From Marinococcus luteus_A (GTDB lineage Bacteria > Bacillota > Bacilli > Bacillales > Marinococcaceae), in NCBI RefSeq assembly GCF_034497705.1, contig NZ_JAXRUV010000003.1, positions 1-64,000 of the forward strand: DNA of 64,000 nucleotides, written 5' to 3'. The translations under genes were made by a program, and so were the position numbers. This document shows, piece by piece, positions 25,433-33,983 of this stretch (its first letter is position 1; each line of letters begins with the position of its first letter). The notes beneath the pieces are model-generated. The model saw only the letters and a program-made list of their open reading frames with translations. It made no database searches and was not told where the DNA came from.

Positions 25433-25546
25433 TAGAAACATTGATGTATAAATACCGTCTAACACAGAGGAAAGTGGAAACTGAGTAATAATACTGCTAC
25501 GATAATAGCAGATGAATACGTATCTTCAGAGGAAGGAACGAGATAA

Positions 25547-26236
25547 ATGACGACTGCATATACAATTTATTTAGTGGAAGATGAAGAAAACCTTTCCGGA
25601 GTTTTGAAGCCATACATGGAGAAGGAAGGGTGGGAAGTGACCGTCTTCGATAACGGTACGGATGCCCTTGAGGCTAAAGAAGAGCCCCCTCACCTGTGGG
25701 TGCTAGATATTATGCTGCCTGGAACGGATGGGTACCAGATATTAAAAGAAATTCGGTCTTCAAAAAAAGGGGAAGTGCCGGTGATTTTTATTTCCGCGAG
25801 AGATCAGGATCTTGACCGGGTGCTCGGTCTTGAAATGGGAAGCGATGACTACCTGGCGAAACCATTTCTTCCCCAGGAGCTGATTATCCGTGCTAAAAAA
25901 CTGTTATCTAGGGTTTACGGCGAATCGCAGACCGAATCAAAAAAGACAGAAGTAAATAATTACTACATCGACCCGGAAGCACGTACTGTAACGGATGCTG
26001 AAAATAATGATGCCCATATCGAACTGACGACAAAGGAGATGGACTTAATTCTGCTTTTAACCGAAGAAGTAGGCAAAGCCCTGTCGAGGGAAGATATCAT
26101 TGAACATGTGTGGGGCGAAAACTATTTTGGCTCGGAGCGGGCCGTAGATGACGTTGTGCGGAGAGTCCGTAAAAAAATGCCCAGAATTCATCTGGAGACC
26201 CTGTACGGATACGGATATCGTGTTCTGCCGTCATGA
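25547..26236 (+). CDS. cssR: Secretion-stress response regulator
   Basis: OmpR-type regulator. The receiver domain has VEDEEN, the phosphorylation Asp54 in VLDIMLPG and Lys in YLAKPF. The winged-helix part contains LTTKEMDLILLL and GYGYRV. Many stretches (TIYLVEDE, PHLWVLDIMLPGTDGY, VPVIFISARDQDLDRVLGLE, SREDI..VWG..YFG) agree with B. subtilis CssR as I remember it, which answers misfolded secreted proteins by inducing htrA and htrB. Neither htr gene is in the window. The stop overlaps the cssS start by four bases. Confidence 0.88.
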   Translation: MTTAYTIYLVEDEENLSGVLKPYMEKEGWEVTVFDNGTDALEAKEEPPHLWVLDIMLPGTDGYQILKEIRSSKKGEVPVIFISARDQDLDRVLGLEMGSDDYLAKPFLPQELIIRAKKLLSRVYGESQTESKKTEVNNYYIDPEARTVTDAENNDAHIELTTKEMDLILLLTEEVGKALSREDIIEHVWGENYFGSERAVDDVVRRVRKKMPRIHLETLYGYGYRVLPS

Positions 26237-27612
26237 TGAAAGTGAATTTAACCCAGCGCATTTGGCTCTCTTTCATTGCCATTATTGTTCTGGTCGGTCT
26301 GACAGTCATTATCGTCTATCCTATTTCGATCCGTGGAACGCTGACGGAAGAAACGTACCGGATTATAGAAGAAGAACAGGCACAGCTCGTTAATCCGCTG
26401 AGTGATTATTTCACGCCTCCGGAGTCAGATGATCTGGATTTCATTGAAAGACGGGAAGCAGAGCGATCGGTTGGCCACGTTTTTGTTACTGAAAATGAAA
26501 CGGTAAGCGGGGAGCCTCGTCCGCCGGCCGAGGTGGAAAAAGAAATGCTTGAAAATGCCGGCAATCAAAATGCGGAACGGGAGAGGTATGAGCTCACTTT
26601 TAATGATGCTACACTTTTTTATGTGATCACAAAAGTAGAGTCGGACGGAGAAGAAGCGTTCCAGATTTCCTACATGTGGGATACGTATAGAGACACAATG
26701 GTGAACCGTTTATGGACCCGTCTGGTGTACATACTGCTCATCACAAGCGTCGTAAGCCTGCTGCCGGCGATCTGGCTGAAACGCTACCTAAGACAGCCGC
26801 TGCGGGTGCTCGGTAACCGCTTTGAGCAGATTGCTGAAAGAAATTGGCGGGAGCCCTTTAACTGGAAAGGGGACCAGGACTTTCAGAAGCTTTCCGAGCA
26901 GTTTGAACGAATGCGGCAGAATTTAATCCGTTATGATAATTCACAAAAAACATTTATCCAGCATGCTTCCCATGAGCTTAAAACACCAATTATGGTGGTT
27001 AAATCCTACGCGCAGTCTGTTAAAGACGGGATATTGCCGAAAAAAGACATGGAAAAAACGATGGATGTCATTATCGATGAAGCAAACCGTATGGATAAAA
27101 GGGTCAGGGATATGCTGTATTATACAAAGCTTGATTCGTTGAAAACAGAGGCGATTGAATACGAAGAAATCATATTCGGTAAACTTGCTTATGCGATTGA
27201 AGAACGTTTCCGTCTGCAGCGCAGCGATATCCGCTTTTATATTGAAGGGGCAAGCGTACGTATGTACGCGGACGCTGAGCATATGCGGGTGCTGCTCGAA
27301 AACTTAGTGGAAAATGCGCTGCGCTACGCAGAAGACAGTATTTGGATTAAAGCAGTAAAGCATCCGGACGGCCGGGTGGAAATTACTGTCGAAAATAACG
27401 GTGAAAATATTAATGAAGAAGAACTGGAATACATTTTTACGCCGTTTAGAAAAGGGAATAAGGGCCAATTCGGGCTTGGTCTTGCGATTGTAAGCCAAAT
27501 CGCTGAACTGCACGAAGCGTCAAAAGAGGCTGCTAATACGGATACAGGAGTTCGGTTTACGATCACGCTCCCCGCAGAAAACGAAATAGATACACAAAAA
27601 ACCGAGGCGTAA
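26233..27612 (+). CDS. cssS: Secretion-stress sensor histidine kinase
   Basis: 459 residues: span 1 (about 12-31), an acidic extracytoplasmic sensor domain of about 125 residues, span 2 (about 160-180), HAMP, then the kinase core. Visible are the H-box ASHELKTPIMVV with phosphorylated His247, the N-box LVENALRYAEDS, and the G-boxes IFTPFRKGNKGQFGLGLAIV. Length and pairing with cssR fit CssS. Two ATG codons stand in tandem at the start. A shared terminator with prsA follows. Confidence 0.88.
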   Translation: MMKVNLTQRIWLSFIAIIVLVGLTVIIVYPISIRGTLTEETYRIIEEEQAQLVNPLSDYFTPPESDDLDFIERREAERSVGHVFVTENETVSGEPRPPAEVEKEMLENAGNQNAERERYELTFNDATLFYVITKVESDGEEAFQISYMWDTYRDTMVNRLWTRLVYILLITSVVSLLPAIWLKRYLRQPLRVLGNRFEQIAERNWREPFNWKGDQDFQKLSEQFERMRQNLIRYDNSQKTFIQHASHELKTPIMVVKSYAQSVKDGILPKKDMEKTMDVIIDEANRMDKRVRDMLYYTKLDSLKTEAIEYEEIIFGKLAYAIEERFRLQRSDIRFYIEGASVRMYADAEHMRVLLENLVENALRYAEDSIWIKAVKHPDGRVEITVENNGENINEEELEYIFTPFRKGNKGQFGLGLAIVSQIAELHEASKEAANTDTGVRFTITLPAENEIDTQKTEA

Positions 27613-27627
27613 TCGCCCCGGTTTTTT
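27596..27627. terminator. Bidirectional terminator between cssS and prsA
   Basis: AAAAAACCGAGGCG pairs with CGCCCCGGTTTTTT around TAAT with one mismatch. The 5' arm overlaps the last codons of cssS. Confidence 0.88.
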
Positions 27628-27647
27628 ATATAAAAATGTCAGCTGCC

Positions 27648-28562
27648 TTAGCTCTCTTCACTTGCCTCAGTGAATGTCTGCACCCAGTCCTCGTAATCTT
27701 CGTTTTCGACGTTAATGTCAGCGTCCTGCCTAAGTTCATTCAGCACCTGCTGGCCGTCCTGCTGCTCTTCAGCTTCAAGCGTCTCTTTAATATCGTCTTT
27801 TAATTCTTTATAGCTTTCTTTTTTGCCGGTGACATTGATAACGTGAAAGCCGTGCTCCGTTTCGACAGGTTCTTCAGAAATGGAGTCCGTATCCATGTTA
27901 AAGGCAGCTTCTTCGAAAGCCTCTGTCATTTTACCTTTACCAAAATAACCAAGCTCTCCGCCGCTTTCACCAGAAGCAGTATCGATAGACTTTTCTTTTG
28001 CAAGCTCAGCAAAATCCGCGCCGCCTTCGAGTTCTTTGATTATTTCGCCTGCTTCTTTTTCACTTTCAACAAGAATATGGCTTGCTTCGACCTGCACAAG
28101 ATCGTCTTTATTTTCTTCGTAGTAATTTTTCATTTCTTTTTCGGTGACGTCAACATCCTGGGAGCTCAGCTCATCAACCACGATCTGCGGCTTTACGTAC
28201 TGCTCCTTGAAAGCTTTAACGCTCTCCAACTGGACACCCATATTTTCCTGTACAGTCTGAAGGAATTGTTCATTATCGTCTACGCCGTACTGTTCTTTCA
28301 TAGATTTAAATTCCTGAGTTACCTGTTTATCTGAAATACCTAGATCCTCGGCTTTATCATTTAATACTTTTTGTTGAATGAGATTGTTTAAGGCACCTTC
28401 ACCGTAGTTGTCCTTTAAATCATCCATTAACTCCTGCTCAGAGATACTCTCGCCGTTCACTTCAACAATCGCGCCGTCTCCCGCTGCGTTTCCTTCATTG
28501 CTGCAGGATGCAAGTAGAAGGGCTCCGCTGATCCCTGCGGCTGTAAAAATATATTTTTTCAT
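27648..28562 (-). CDS. prsA: Foldase lipoprotein PrsA
   Basis: Extracytoplasmic peptidyl-prolyl isomerase that folds secreted proteins and PBPs after Sec export. 304 residues with a lipobox LLLASC (Cys20), a chaperone N-terminal region, a parvulin domain (EASHILVESEKEAGEIIKEL; GGELGYFGKGKMTEAFEEAAF; ETEHGFHVINV) and a C-terminal helix region. Very rich in Asp and Glu. It is convergent with cssRS, the system that senses secretion stress, and precedes the hpr-side genes as in B. subtilis. Confidence 0.95.
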   Translation of the reverse strand: MKKYIFTAAGISGALLLASCSNEGNAAGDGAIVEVNGESISEQELMDDLKDNYGEGALNNLIQQKVLNDKAEDLGISDKQVTQEFKSMKEQYGVDDNEQFLQTVQENMGVQLESVKAFKEQYVKPQIVVDELSSQDVDVTEKEMKNYYEENKDDLVQVEASHILVESEKEAGEIIKELEGGADFAELAKEKSIDTASGESGGELGYFGKGKMTEAFEEAAFNMDTDSISEEPVETEHGFHVINVTGKKESYKELKDDIKETLEAEEQQDGQQVLNELRQDADINVENEDYEDWVQTFTEASEES

Positions 28563-28638
28563 TTCTCCAGCTCCCTATGTATGTTCATGGTACTCAAATA
28601 GTATACCATATTAAAAAATTAAAAATGTCGATAAATGT

Positions 28639-28667
28639 AAAAATCCTATTGCATTATACAATAGGAT
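28639..28667 (-). terminator. Terminator after the 61-residue membrane protein gene
   Basis: ATCCTATTG with its complement around a 7-base loop, followed on the minus strand by TTTTAC. Confidence 0.8.
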
Positions 28668-28681
28668 CGAAATTCTCAGCT

Positions 28682-28867
28682 TCAGGCTGCCAAAAGAAGT
28701 TCAACATACGATGAAATCAACAGGATGGTCACAAGTATGTTGATAGTGTTGAAGACCTTCGGCTGTTTTTCATCCGGGACTTCCCGCTGGGTTACAAACT
28801 TATTGGTCATGGAGTTCATGATAAACAGATAAGCAACAGCGAATACAATAAAGAAAAGAATAAACAT
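28682..28867 (-). CDS. Small two-span membrane protein
   Basis: 61 residues with two hydrophobic spans (about 1-20 and 39-59) and a charged loop TQREVPDEKQPK between them. GGGGGA stands 5 bases before the ATG and a dedicated terminator follows, which supports a real gene. The prsA-hpr interval of B. subtilis also holds small membrane protein genes (the yha group), but I cannot match this one to any of them. Confidence 0.72.
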   Translation of the reverse strand: MFILFFIVFAVAYLFIMNSMTNKFVTQREVPDEKQPKVFNTINILVTILLISSYVELLLAA

Positions 28868-29030
28868 AAAATTCCCCCATTCCTAACGATACTACCATAA
28901 CAAATCCTGGGGCAAAAAGATAGGAAGAACCCGGAGGAGTAAAGAAAAAAAGATATTATATCTATAACGTTTTTGCCTGACATGATATAGTGAAAAAGCA
29001 GTTGTTACAAGAAAAAAGGAGTGGATCTGC

Positions 29031-29600
29031 TTGGCGCGGAACATATGGAAAATTTTATTCATTCTGCTTTTAGTTATCAACGTTATTATCATCGGTGCTG
29101 TAGTCTTCTGGTGGGCCTCTCTGGACCAGGAGAGCGGGTCGAACGAAACAGAACCGCAGAGTTCTGAAGAGGAAGAATTTCAACCGTACTTTACCGGGGA
29201 AACAAATTCTGCCCAGGTGAATAATATTTTGGAAGCAGAAATGGAAAACGAAAGAGCCGACTTAGTGGTAGAAGACGGTCAGTTTAAAATTATTTCTGCG
29301 CTCGAGCTTCTCGGCCGCGAAATTGATATTGAGCTGAGCTTTGTGCCGGAGGCCTTGGAGAACGGAAATGTCGAACTGCAGAAGGATGATTTCTCTATTG
29401 CAGGGCTTCCGCTGCCGGGTCCCGAAGTGCTGACAGTTGTACAGGAGCAGTCGGAATTTCCGGAGTTTGTCCAGATCAATCCGGAGGAAGAAACGATCAG
29501 AATACGCCTTGATCAGTGGAGTGAAGATGAAGAGTATACTGTACGGGCGGAAAGAGTCAACCTGGAGGAAGACGATATTGTCTTTGTCGTAGGAAGATAA
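29031..29600 (+). CDS. YpmS-like (DUF2140) membrane-anchored protein
   Basis: 189 residues: N-terminal anchor (about 5-28), a Ser/Glu-rich linker, then an extracytoplasmic beta-rich domain. The pattern of a QVNNILE helix, FQP-YF, the IELSFVPEALENGNVELQ strands, GLPLPGPEVLT and FPEFVQINPEEETIRIRLD fits DUF2140/YpmS. Function unknown. The start is TTG at 29031 behind AAGGAG. Confidence 0.72.
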   Translation: MARNIWKILFILLLVINVIIIGAVVFWWASLDQESGSNETEPQSSEEEEFQPYFTGETNSAQVNNILEAEMENERADLVVEDGQFKIISALELLGREIDIELSFVPEALENGNVELQKDDFSIAGLPLPGPEVLTVVQEQSEFPEFVQINPEEETIRIRLDQWSEDEEYTVRAERVNLEEDDIVFVVGR

Positions 29601-29637
29601 AAGAATCCCGGTGCCAATCCGGCACCGGGATTCTTTT
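29599..29637. terminator. Bidirectional terminator between the YpmS-like and DUF3267-like genes
   Basis: AAAAGAATCCCGGTGCC with its perfect complement around a 5-base loop. Confidence 0.93.
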
Positions 29638-29640
29638 TAC

Positions 29641-30189
29641 TTAAGAAGGCTGCTTCAGTACAATATCCATGCCGTCAAGCTTACGTTCCACTGTACAGTG
29701 TTTTGGAGCTCTTACCAGCTGGCGGATAAAAGCAAAATCGTGAAGGGCCATGCCGCTGTTTAATGAAAAAATAATAAGAAAATAATGCATATAGCCGGGC
29801 ATCAGTACGACCCCTGCAATACTTGCGGCCCCAAGAATTATAAACGGACTGAGCATAGCGGTAACGTACATATTTCGCGATACTGGTTTACTGAAGCTGT
29901 ATTTAATCACAGGAAGCTGCTTCCTGCGGTCTCTGTCGAATTTCCAGGTTGTGGCGATACCAATCATCCAAAGTGGTACGGCGTGCAAAATAGAATGCAG
30001 GGGGTAGATCATAAGCAATATTAAAAGAAGAACTTCCAAGCCGATGCCTTTTAGCTGTGTTTCCGGCTGCAGCGAACTAAAGATTAAAAAAGTAAACATA
30101 AAAGTTAAAAAGGAAAATCCTACCGACATGATTGTCATTTTTGTTGTGTTGTTTTCTTTTCGTAGATTTACTGATTTCCAGCAATTCAT
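29641..30189 (-). CDS. DUF3267-like membrane protein lacking the HExxH glutamate
   Basis: 182 residues with about four spans. A histidine pair lies inside the second span region, LHSILHAVP (residues 64-72), and a late Asp in LHDFAFIRQL, the places where DUF3267 proteins, suspected membrane zincins, have HExxH and a third ligand. Here the Glu is Ser66, so normal protease activity is unlikely if the assignment is right. The ATG at 30189 follows AGGAGG; longer readings have no site. Downstream of hpr on the same strand with a 184-base gap in which I see no other gene. Confidence 0.6.
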   Translation of the reverse strand: MNCWKSVNLRKENNTTKMTIMSVGFSFLTFMFTFLIFSSLQPETQLKGIGLEVLLLILLMIYPLHSILHAVPLWMIGIATTWKFDRDRRKQLPVIKYSFSKPVSRNMYVTAMLSPFIILGAASIAGVVLMPGYMHYFLIIFSLNSGMALHDFAFIRQLVRAPKHCTVERKLDGMDIVLKQPS

Positions 30190-30373
30190 GCGACGGCCTC
30201 CTCTCTCTCCAAACCCCAACTTTGAATAATGTAATACCAACAGAAGAAAAAATCAATAGGGTTATAAAAAAAATATATAGAACGAAATTTCTAACAATTC
30301 GCTCTACAGAAGAGAAAAGAAGCCAATATGCTGATGCAGGAAGCCTGAGCATAGCAGGTGGTCTGTAAAAGGT

Positions 30374-30937
30374 TTATTTGGCAGATCTGTCCGCTGGAAG
30401 GAGGGTTCCGTCTTTATCCATAAAATCATTTTCAAACGACTGGAGGGACTCTTCAAACAGATGCATAAATTCTTCTCCATAAATGTAGCGTACGATGGTC
30501 ATAAGTTCAGAAAACTCGGGAAACTTTCCGTACAGCTCTTTGATGGGAAGGGCTCCTTCAGAAACCTGAAACGTTTCTTTTTCATAGGACTCGAGGATGG
30601 AGAGAAGCAGGCTTTCGCCGTCTTCTGTCAGTTCGATATACGTATTGCGCTTATCATTCGTTTTCTTTGAAAATTTTAATAGGCCACGGTCTTCCAGCTT
30701 TTTCGAAAAATTAAAGGCTGTTGATACATGCATAACCCCGAACTTCGCAATCCCGGAAACAGAAGCGCCCTCTAACTGGTGCGCGACCCAGAGAATTTGA
30801 AATTCATTAATATTTAAATTATAGGGTTTAACCCATTCCTGCCAATCTTTTTCCACCGATTTCCATAATGCTTTAGACAGCTGTGCAGCACGGAGACTGA
30901 ATAGTATCGACTGCTTGGCATCAAATGAAGAGTCCAA
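30374..30937 (-). CDS. hpr: Transition-state regulator Hpr (ScoC), MarR family
   Basis: 187-residue winged-helix repressor. It begins with an Hpr-type helix (ILFSLRAAQLSKALWKSVEKDWQEWVKPYNLNIN) that helps form the dimer, then the MarR-like DNA-binding part with ASVSGIAKFGVMHVSTAFNFSKKLEDRGLL and the wing KKTNDKRNTYIELTEDG. In B. subtilis it represses extracellular protease, oligopeptide permease and sporulation genes during the transition to stationary phase. Its placement near yhaH and prsA is the same as there. Confidence 0.92.
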   Translation of the reverse strand: MDSSFDAKQSILFSLRAAQLSKALWKSVEKDWQEWVKPYNLNINEFQILWVAHQLEGASVSGIAKFGVMHVSTAFNFSKKLEDRGLLKFSKKTNDKRNTYIELTEDGESLLLSILESYEKETFQVSEGALPIKELYGKFPEFSELMTIVRYIYGEEFMHLFEESLQSFENDFMDKDGTLLPADRSAK

Positions 30938-30976
30938 TTAAAGAACCCCCTCTCTTATAAGCTGGGTCATCAGTGA

Positions 30977-31336
30977 CTAGGAACGCCTGGTTTCTTTTTT
31001 GATTTGCTTATTTAATTGAGAAATGGAATCAGAAATTTCTTTTACCTGTTCCTGAATAGAGGCGACCTCGGGTTCAACTTCCTGCTTGTACCGTTTATAG
31101 GTTTTTTTCATTTCTTTGGTCAGCACATCAAATGCCTGGAAACCTTCTGTAGCAGCATACTGCCAGTCTTCCATGGCTGATTTCTTTGTCGAGGATTTCA
31201 AGCCGGGGCGACTCCATTCCGAGTGCTTAATGGAATGTCGTACAGCAGGACCGGAAGCAGGCGTAGTAAAAAGTATAATTAAACTGCTAGCTAACGATCC
31301 TGTGAATATACCGGCAAAAAGAGATTTCAAATCCAT
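30977..31336 (-). CDS. yhaH: YtxH-domain protein YhaH
   Basis: 119 residues with one N-terminal Gly/Ser-rich span (FAGIFTGSLASSLIILFTTPASG) and a long coiled-coil tail, the YtxH layout. Located just upstream of hpr as in B. subtilis. Function unknown; relatives are stress-linked. The ATG at 31336 is taken from the AAGGAAGG site about ten bases upstream; an earlier ATG abuts that site. Confidence 0.82.
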   Translation of the reverse strand: MDLKSLFAGIFTGSLASSLIILFTTPASGPAVRHSIKHSEWSRPGLKSSTKKSAMEDWQYAATEGFQAFDVLTKEMKKTYKRYKQEVEPEVASIQEQVKEISDSISQLNKQIKKETRRS

Positions 31337-31475
31337 CCGCCTCATTCCTTCCTTGAAATACATTTTTAATATATTATTCTTTAATAGTAGTATAGGCGAA
31401 TTCAGTGAAAAAATAAACAATTTCAAACAATTTCGGGTATCTCAAACGAAAAGACGCCTATAAATTTTTATTTTA

Positions 31476-31507
31476 TAAAAATAATCAGCGGATAATTCCG
31501 CTGATTA
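31476..31507 (-). terminator. Terminator after serC
   Basis: TAATCAGCGGA with its perfect complement around ATTA, followed on the minus strand by TTTTT. Confidence 0.85.
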
Positions 31508-31511
31508 AAAA

Positions 31512-32597
31512 CTACTGATGATTTTTTTGAAAGGTAAGCATAAAGTCCTGTAGAGCCTGGCAGCTCTCCTTGGAAACAGCGTTATAAATGGAAGCCCGGC
31601 ATCCGCCGACAGAGCGGTGGCCGTTTAATCCGACAAAGCCGGCCTGCTTAGCTTCAGCTAAAAACTGTTTGTTCAAATCTTCCGTAGGAAGATTAAATGT
31701 GACGTTCATGGAGGATCGGCTGTCTGTTTCAGCATGACCCCGGTAAAACCCATCGCTGCCATCAATAGTGTCATACAGGAGAGCGGCTTTTTCCTTGTTG
31801 CGCTGCTGCATGCCAAGGACGCCCCCGCGTTCTTCCACCCAGCCGAGCACTTCATTCAGAAGGTAAACAGCAAATGTTGGCGGGGTATGAAAAAGCGAAT
31901 TCTTTTCCGCATGGGTGTCATAGCGGAGCATGGTTGGGGTGTGTTCAGGAGCCTGGTCGACCCAGTCTTTTTTGACGATAACGACGGTAACGCCGGACGG
32001 GCCGAGATTTTTTTGAGCGCCCGCGTAAATCGCTCCAAACGATGAGACCGGGACCGGACGGCTTAAAATATCGCTCGACATATCGGCGACCACGGGGGAA
32101 AGCCAGTTATAATCAAGCTCCTGCCACTGCGTGCCGAAAATAGTGTTGTTTGTGGTAATGTGTACGTACTTGTCCCGGCTGTCGAGCTGAAGGGCGTCAA
32201 CATCAGGAATATGAGTGAAATTTTGCTCTTTTGCCGAAGCCCCGACCCGGGTCTGTCCGATCATCTGGGCTTCTTTTAACGCTTTTTCCGACCAGGAGCC
32301 TGTTAAAATATAGTTAGCCGTTTCCCCGGATCGGAGCACGTTCATCGGAAGCATTGAAAACTGCAGACTCGCTCCTCCCTGCAGAAGCAATACGTCATAA
32401 TCATCCGGAATATCGAGTAGATGCCGGAGCCTTTCCTGGGCCTGGTTATGCACTTGTTCGTAATCAGAACTCCGGTGGCTGAGCTCCATGACGCTCATGC
32501 CTGTATTGTTGAAATCAAGCATTTCCTTCTGGGCTTTTTCCAAAACTTCGTCCGGCAGGGCGGCCGGCCCTGCGTTAAAATTATATGCGCGTGACAT
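31512..32597 (-). CDS. serC: Phosphoserine aminotransferase
   Basis: PLP enzyme converting 3-phosphohydroxypyruvate to phosphoserine in serine synthesis. 361 residues; opens with NFNAGPAALP, carries the PLP lysine in YAGAQKNLGPSG, and ends with the VGGCRASIYNAV substrate-binding segment typical of SerC. It lies 34 bases after hit without a terminator, so the two are probably cotranscribed. No serA or serB is nearby. Confidence 0.96.
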   Translation of the reverse strand: MSRAYNFNAGPAALPDEVLEKAQKEMLDFNNTGMSVMELSHRSSDYEQVHNQAQERLRHLLDIPDDYDVLLLQGGASLQFSMLPMNVLRSGETANYILTGSWSEKALKEAQMIGQTRVGASAKEQNFTHIPDVDALQLDSRDKYVHITTNNTIFGTQWQELDYNWLSPVVADMSSDILSRPVPVSSFGAIYAGAQKNLGPSGVTVVIVKKDWVDQAPEHTPTMLRYDTHAEKNSLFHTPPTFAVYLLNEVLGWVEERGGVLGMQQRNKEKAALLYDTIDGSDGFYRGHAETDSRSSMNVTFNLPTEDLNKQFLAEAKQAGFVGLNGHRSVGGCRASIYNAVSKESCQALQDFMLTFQKNHQ

Positions 32598-32631
32598 ATG
32601 ATCTCTCCTTTAGCCATCCATATTTATTTAT

Positions 32632-33060
32632 CTATAAACGATCGGCAATCCCTTTAGCCATATCGGCTAAATCAGCGCTTGTATACTGTTCATTATTATC
32701 GGTAAATGTAAAAGAGAACCCATCGTTTTCTGTATAACGTGGAATGAAGTGAAGATGATAATGAAAAACGGATTGCGATGCCACGCTGTTATTATTGTTT
32801 AGAAGGTTCATGCCTGCTGGTTGAAAGGCTTCTTTTATAGCGTTCGCAATTTCCGGGGCTTTTTTAAAAAGTGCCGCCGCAGTTTCGGGACGCAGTTCAT
32901 AAATATTTTCCTGATGATCCTTCGGGATTAAGAGGGTGTGGCCTTTCGTGGTCTGCCCCAGGTCCATAAATGCCAAAAGGTCCTCATCCTCATAGACGAC
33001 AGAAGCAGGAATCTCCCCGGCTGCTATCTTGCAGAAAATGCATTCATCATTGTGTGCCAT
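32632..33060 (-). CDS. hit: HIT family nucleotide-binding protein
   Basis: 142-residue histidine-triad hydrolase or transferase acting on nucleotide conjugates (Hint type). The triad is FHYHLHFIPR; CIFCKI near the start is the usual zinc-like pair with later His. Divergent from ecsAB as in B. subtilis. AAAGGAG precedes the ATG. Confidence 0.94.
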   Translation of the reverse strand: MAHNDECIFCKIAAGEIPASVVYEDEDLLAFMDLGQTTKGHTLLIPKDHQENIYELRPETAAALFKKAPEIANAIKEAFQPAGMNLLNNNNSVASQSVFHYHLHFIPRYTENDGFSFTFTDNNEQYTSADLADMAKGIADRL

Positions 33061-33236
33061 AGTGTTGCTCTCCTTTCTAAACGTAAGTATATCTACTCTC
33101 CTATTATACGGAGTTACAGTTTAGAGTTAAATGGAAATGTAAGAAGAAATGAATTCCCTGCAAAAATATACAAAATACAGTGAAACTGTGTAGAATATAA
33201 AAAGACTATATTTTACTTAGCTGAAGGAGCGTTTGT

Positions 33237-33983
33237 ATGACAGCATTACTTACTATCGATCATATTACCGGCGGTTACAATATTCATAAGCCGGTGCTCC
33301 ATGACTTGGAATTTGATGTGGGCCCCGGGGAAATTGTCGGCTTAATCGGTTTGAACGGCGCCGGGAAAAGCACAACAATCAAGCATGTTCTTGGACTGAT
33401 GGAACCGGCGGAGGGCGAAATTTATATTAATGGTAAAACCATTCATGAGGATGCGGAAGCTTACCGGAAACAGCTGGCATACATTCCTGAATCGCCTATA
33501 TTATACGAAGAAATGACGCTCTGGGAGCATTTGCGCCTGACAGCAATGGCTTACGGGGTGCCAGAAGGCGTATGGGAAGAACGAAGTGAAAAGCTGATGG
33601 AAACCTATCAGATGAGCCGGCGGAAAAACTGGTTCCCCAATCATTTTTCCAAAGGAATGAGGCAGAAGGTGATGATCATGTGCGCCTTTTTGGTAGAGCC
33701 GAAGCTGTACGTCGTCGATGAACCGTTTGTTGGGCTCGACCCGGTAGCCATTAAATCACTGCTCGATATGATGGTGGAAATGAAAGAAAACGGAGCGGGA
33801 ATTTTAATGTCGACGCATATTCTGGCGACCGCAGAACGCTATTGTAATCGTTTTGTACTGCTGCATGAAGGCCGGGTCGCTTTGAAGGGAACTATGAAGG
33901 AAATACAGGAGCAGGCGGGTATGCCGGGAGCGAACCTTGATGATTTGTATATTGAAGTAACCAAAGGAGAAATTACATCATGA
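33237..33983 (+). CDS. ecsA: ABC transporter ATP-binding protein EcsA
   Basis: 248-residue ATPase: Walker A GLNGAGKST, signature HFSKGMRQKVM, Walker B LYVVDEPF, D-loop GLDP and switch His in STHIL. In B. subtilis, EcsAB affects protein secretion, competence and the release of active RasP protease; the transported substrate is not certain. Overlaps ecsB by four bases (ATGA). Together with prsA, cssRS and yidC it makes this window rich in export-related genes. Confidence 0.95.
   Translation: MTALLTIDHITGGYNIHKPVLHDLEFDVGPGEIVGLIGLNGAGKSTTIKHVLGLMEPAEGEIYINGKTIHEDAEAYRKQLAYIPESPILYEEMTLWEHLRLTAMAYGVPEGVWEERSEKLMETYQMSRRKNWFPNHFSKGMRQKVMIMCAFLVEPKLYVVDEPFVGLDPVAIKSLLDMMVEMKENGAGILMSTHILATAERYCNRFVLLHEGRVALKGTMKEIQEQAGMPGANLDDLYIEVTKGEITS

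Noticed and set aside
25494..25511. CTGCTA/TAGCAG repeat before cssR as a CssR operator
   Set aside because: Only six bases per arm and I cannot recall a CssR site that matches; too weak to call.
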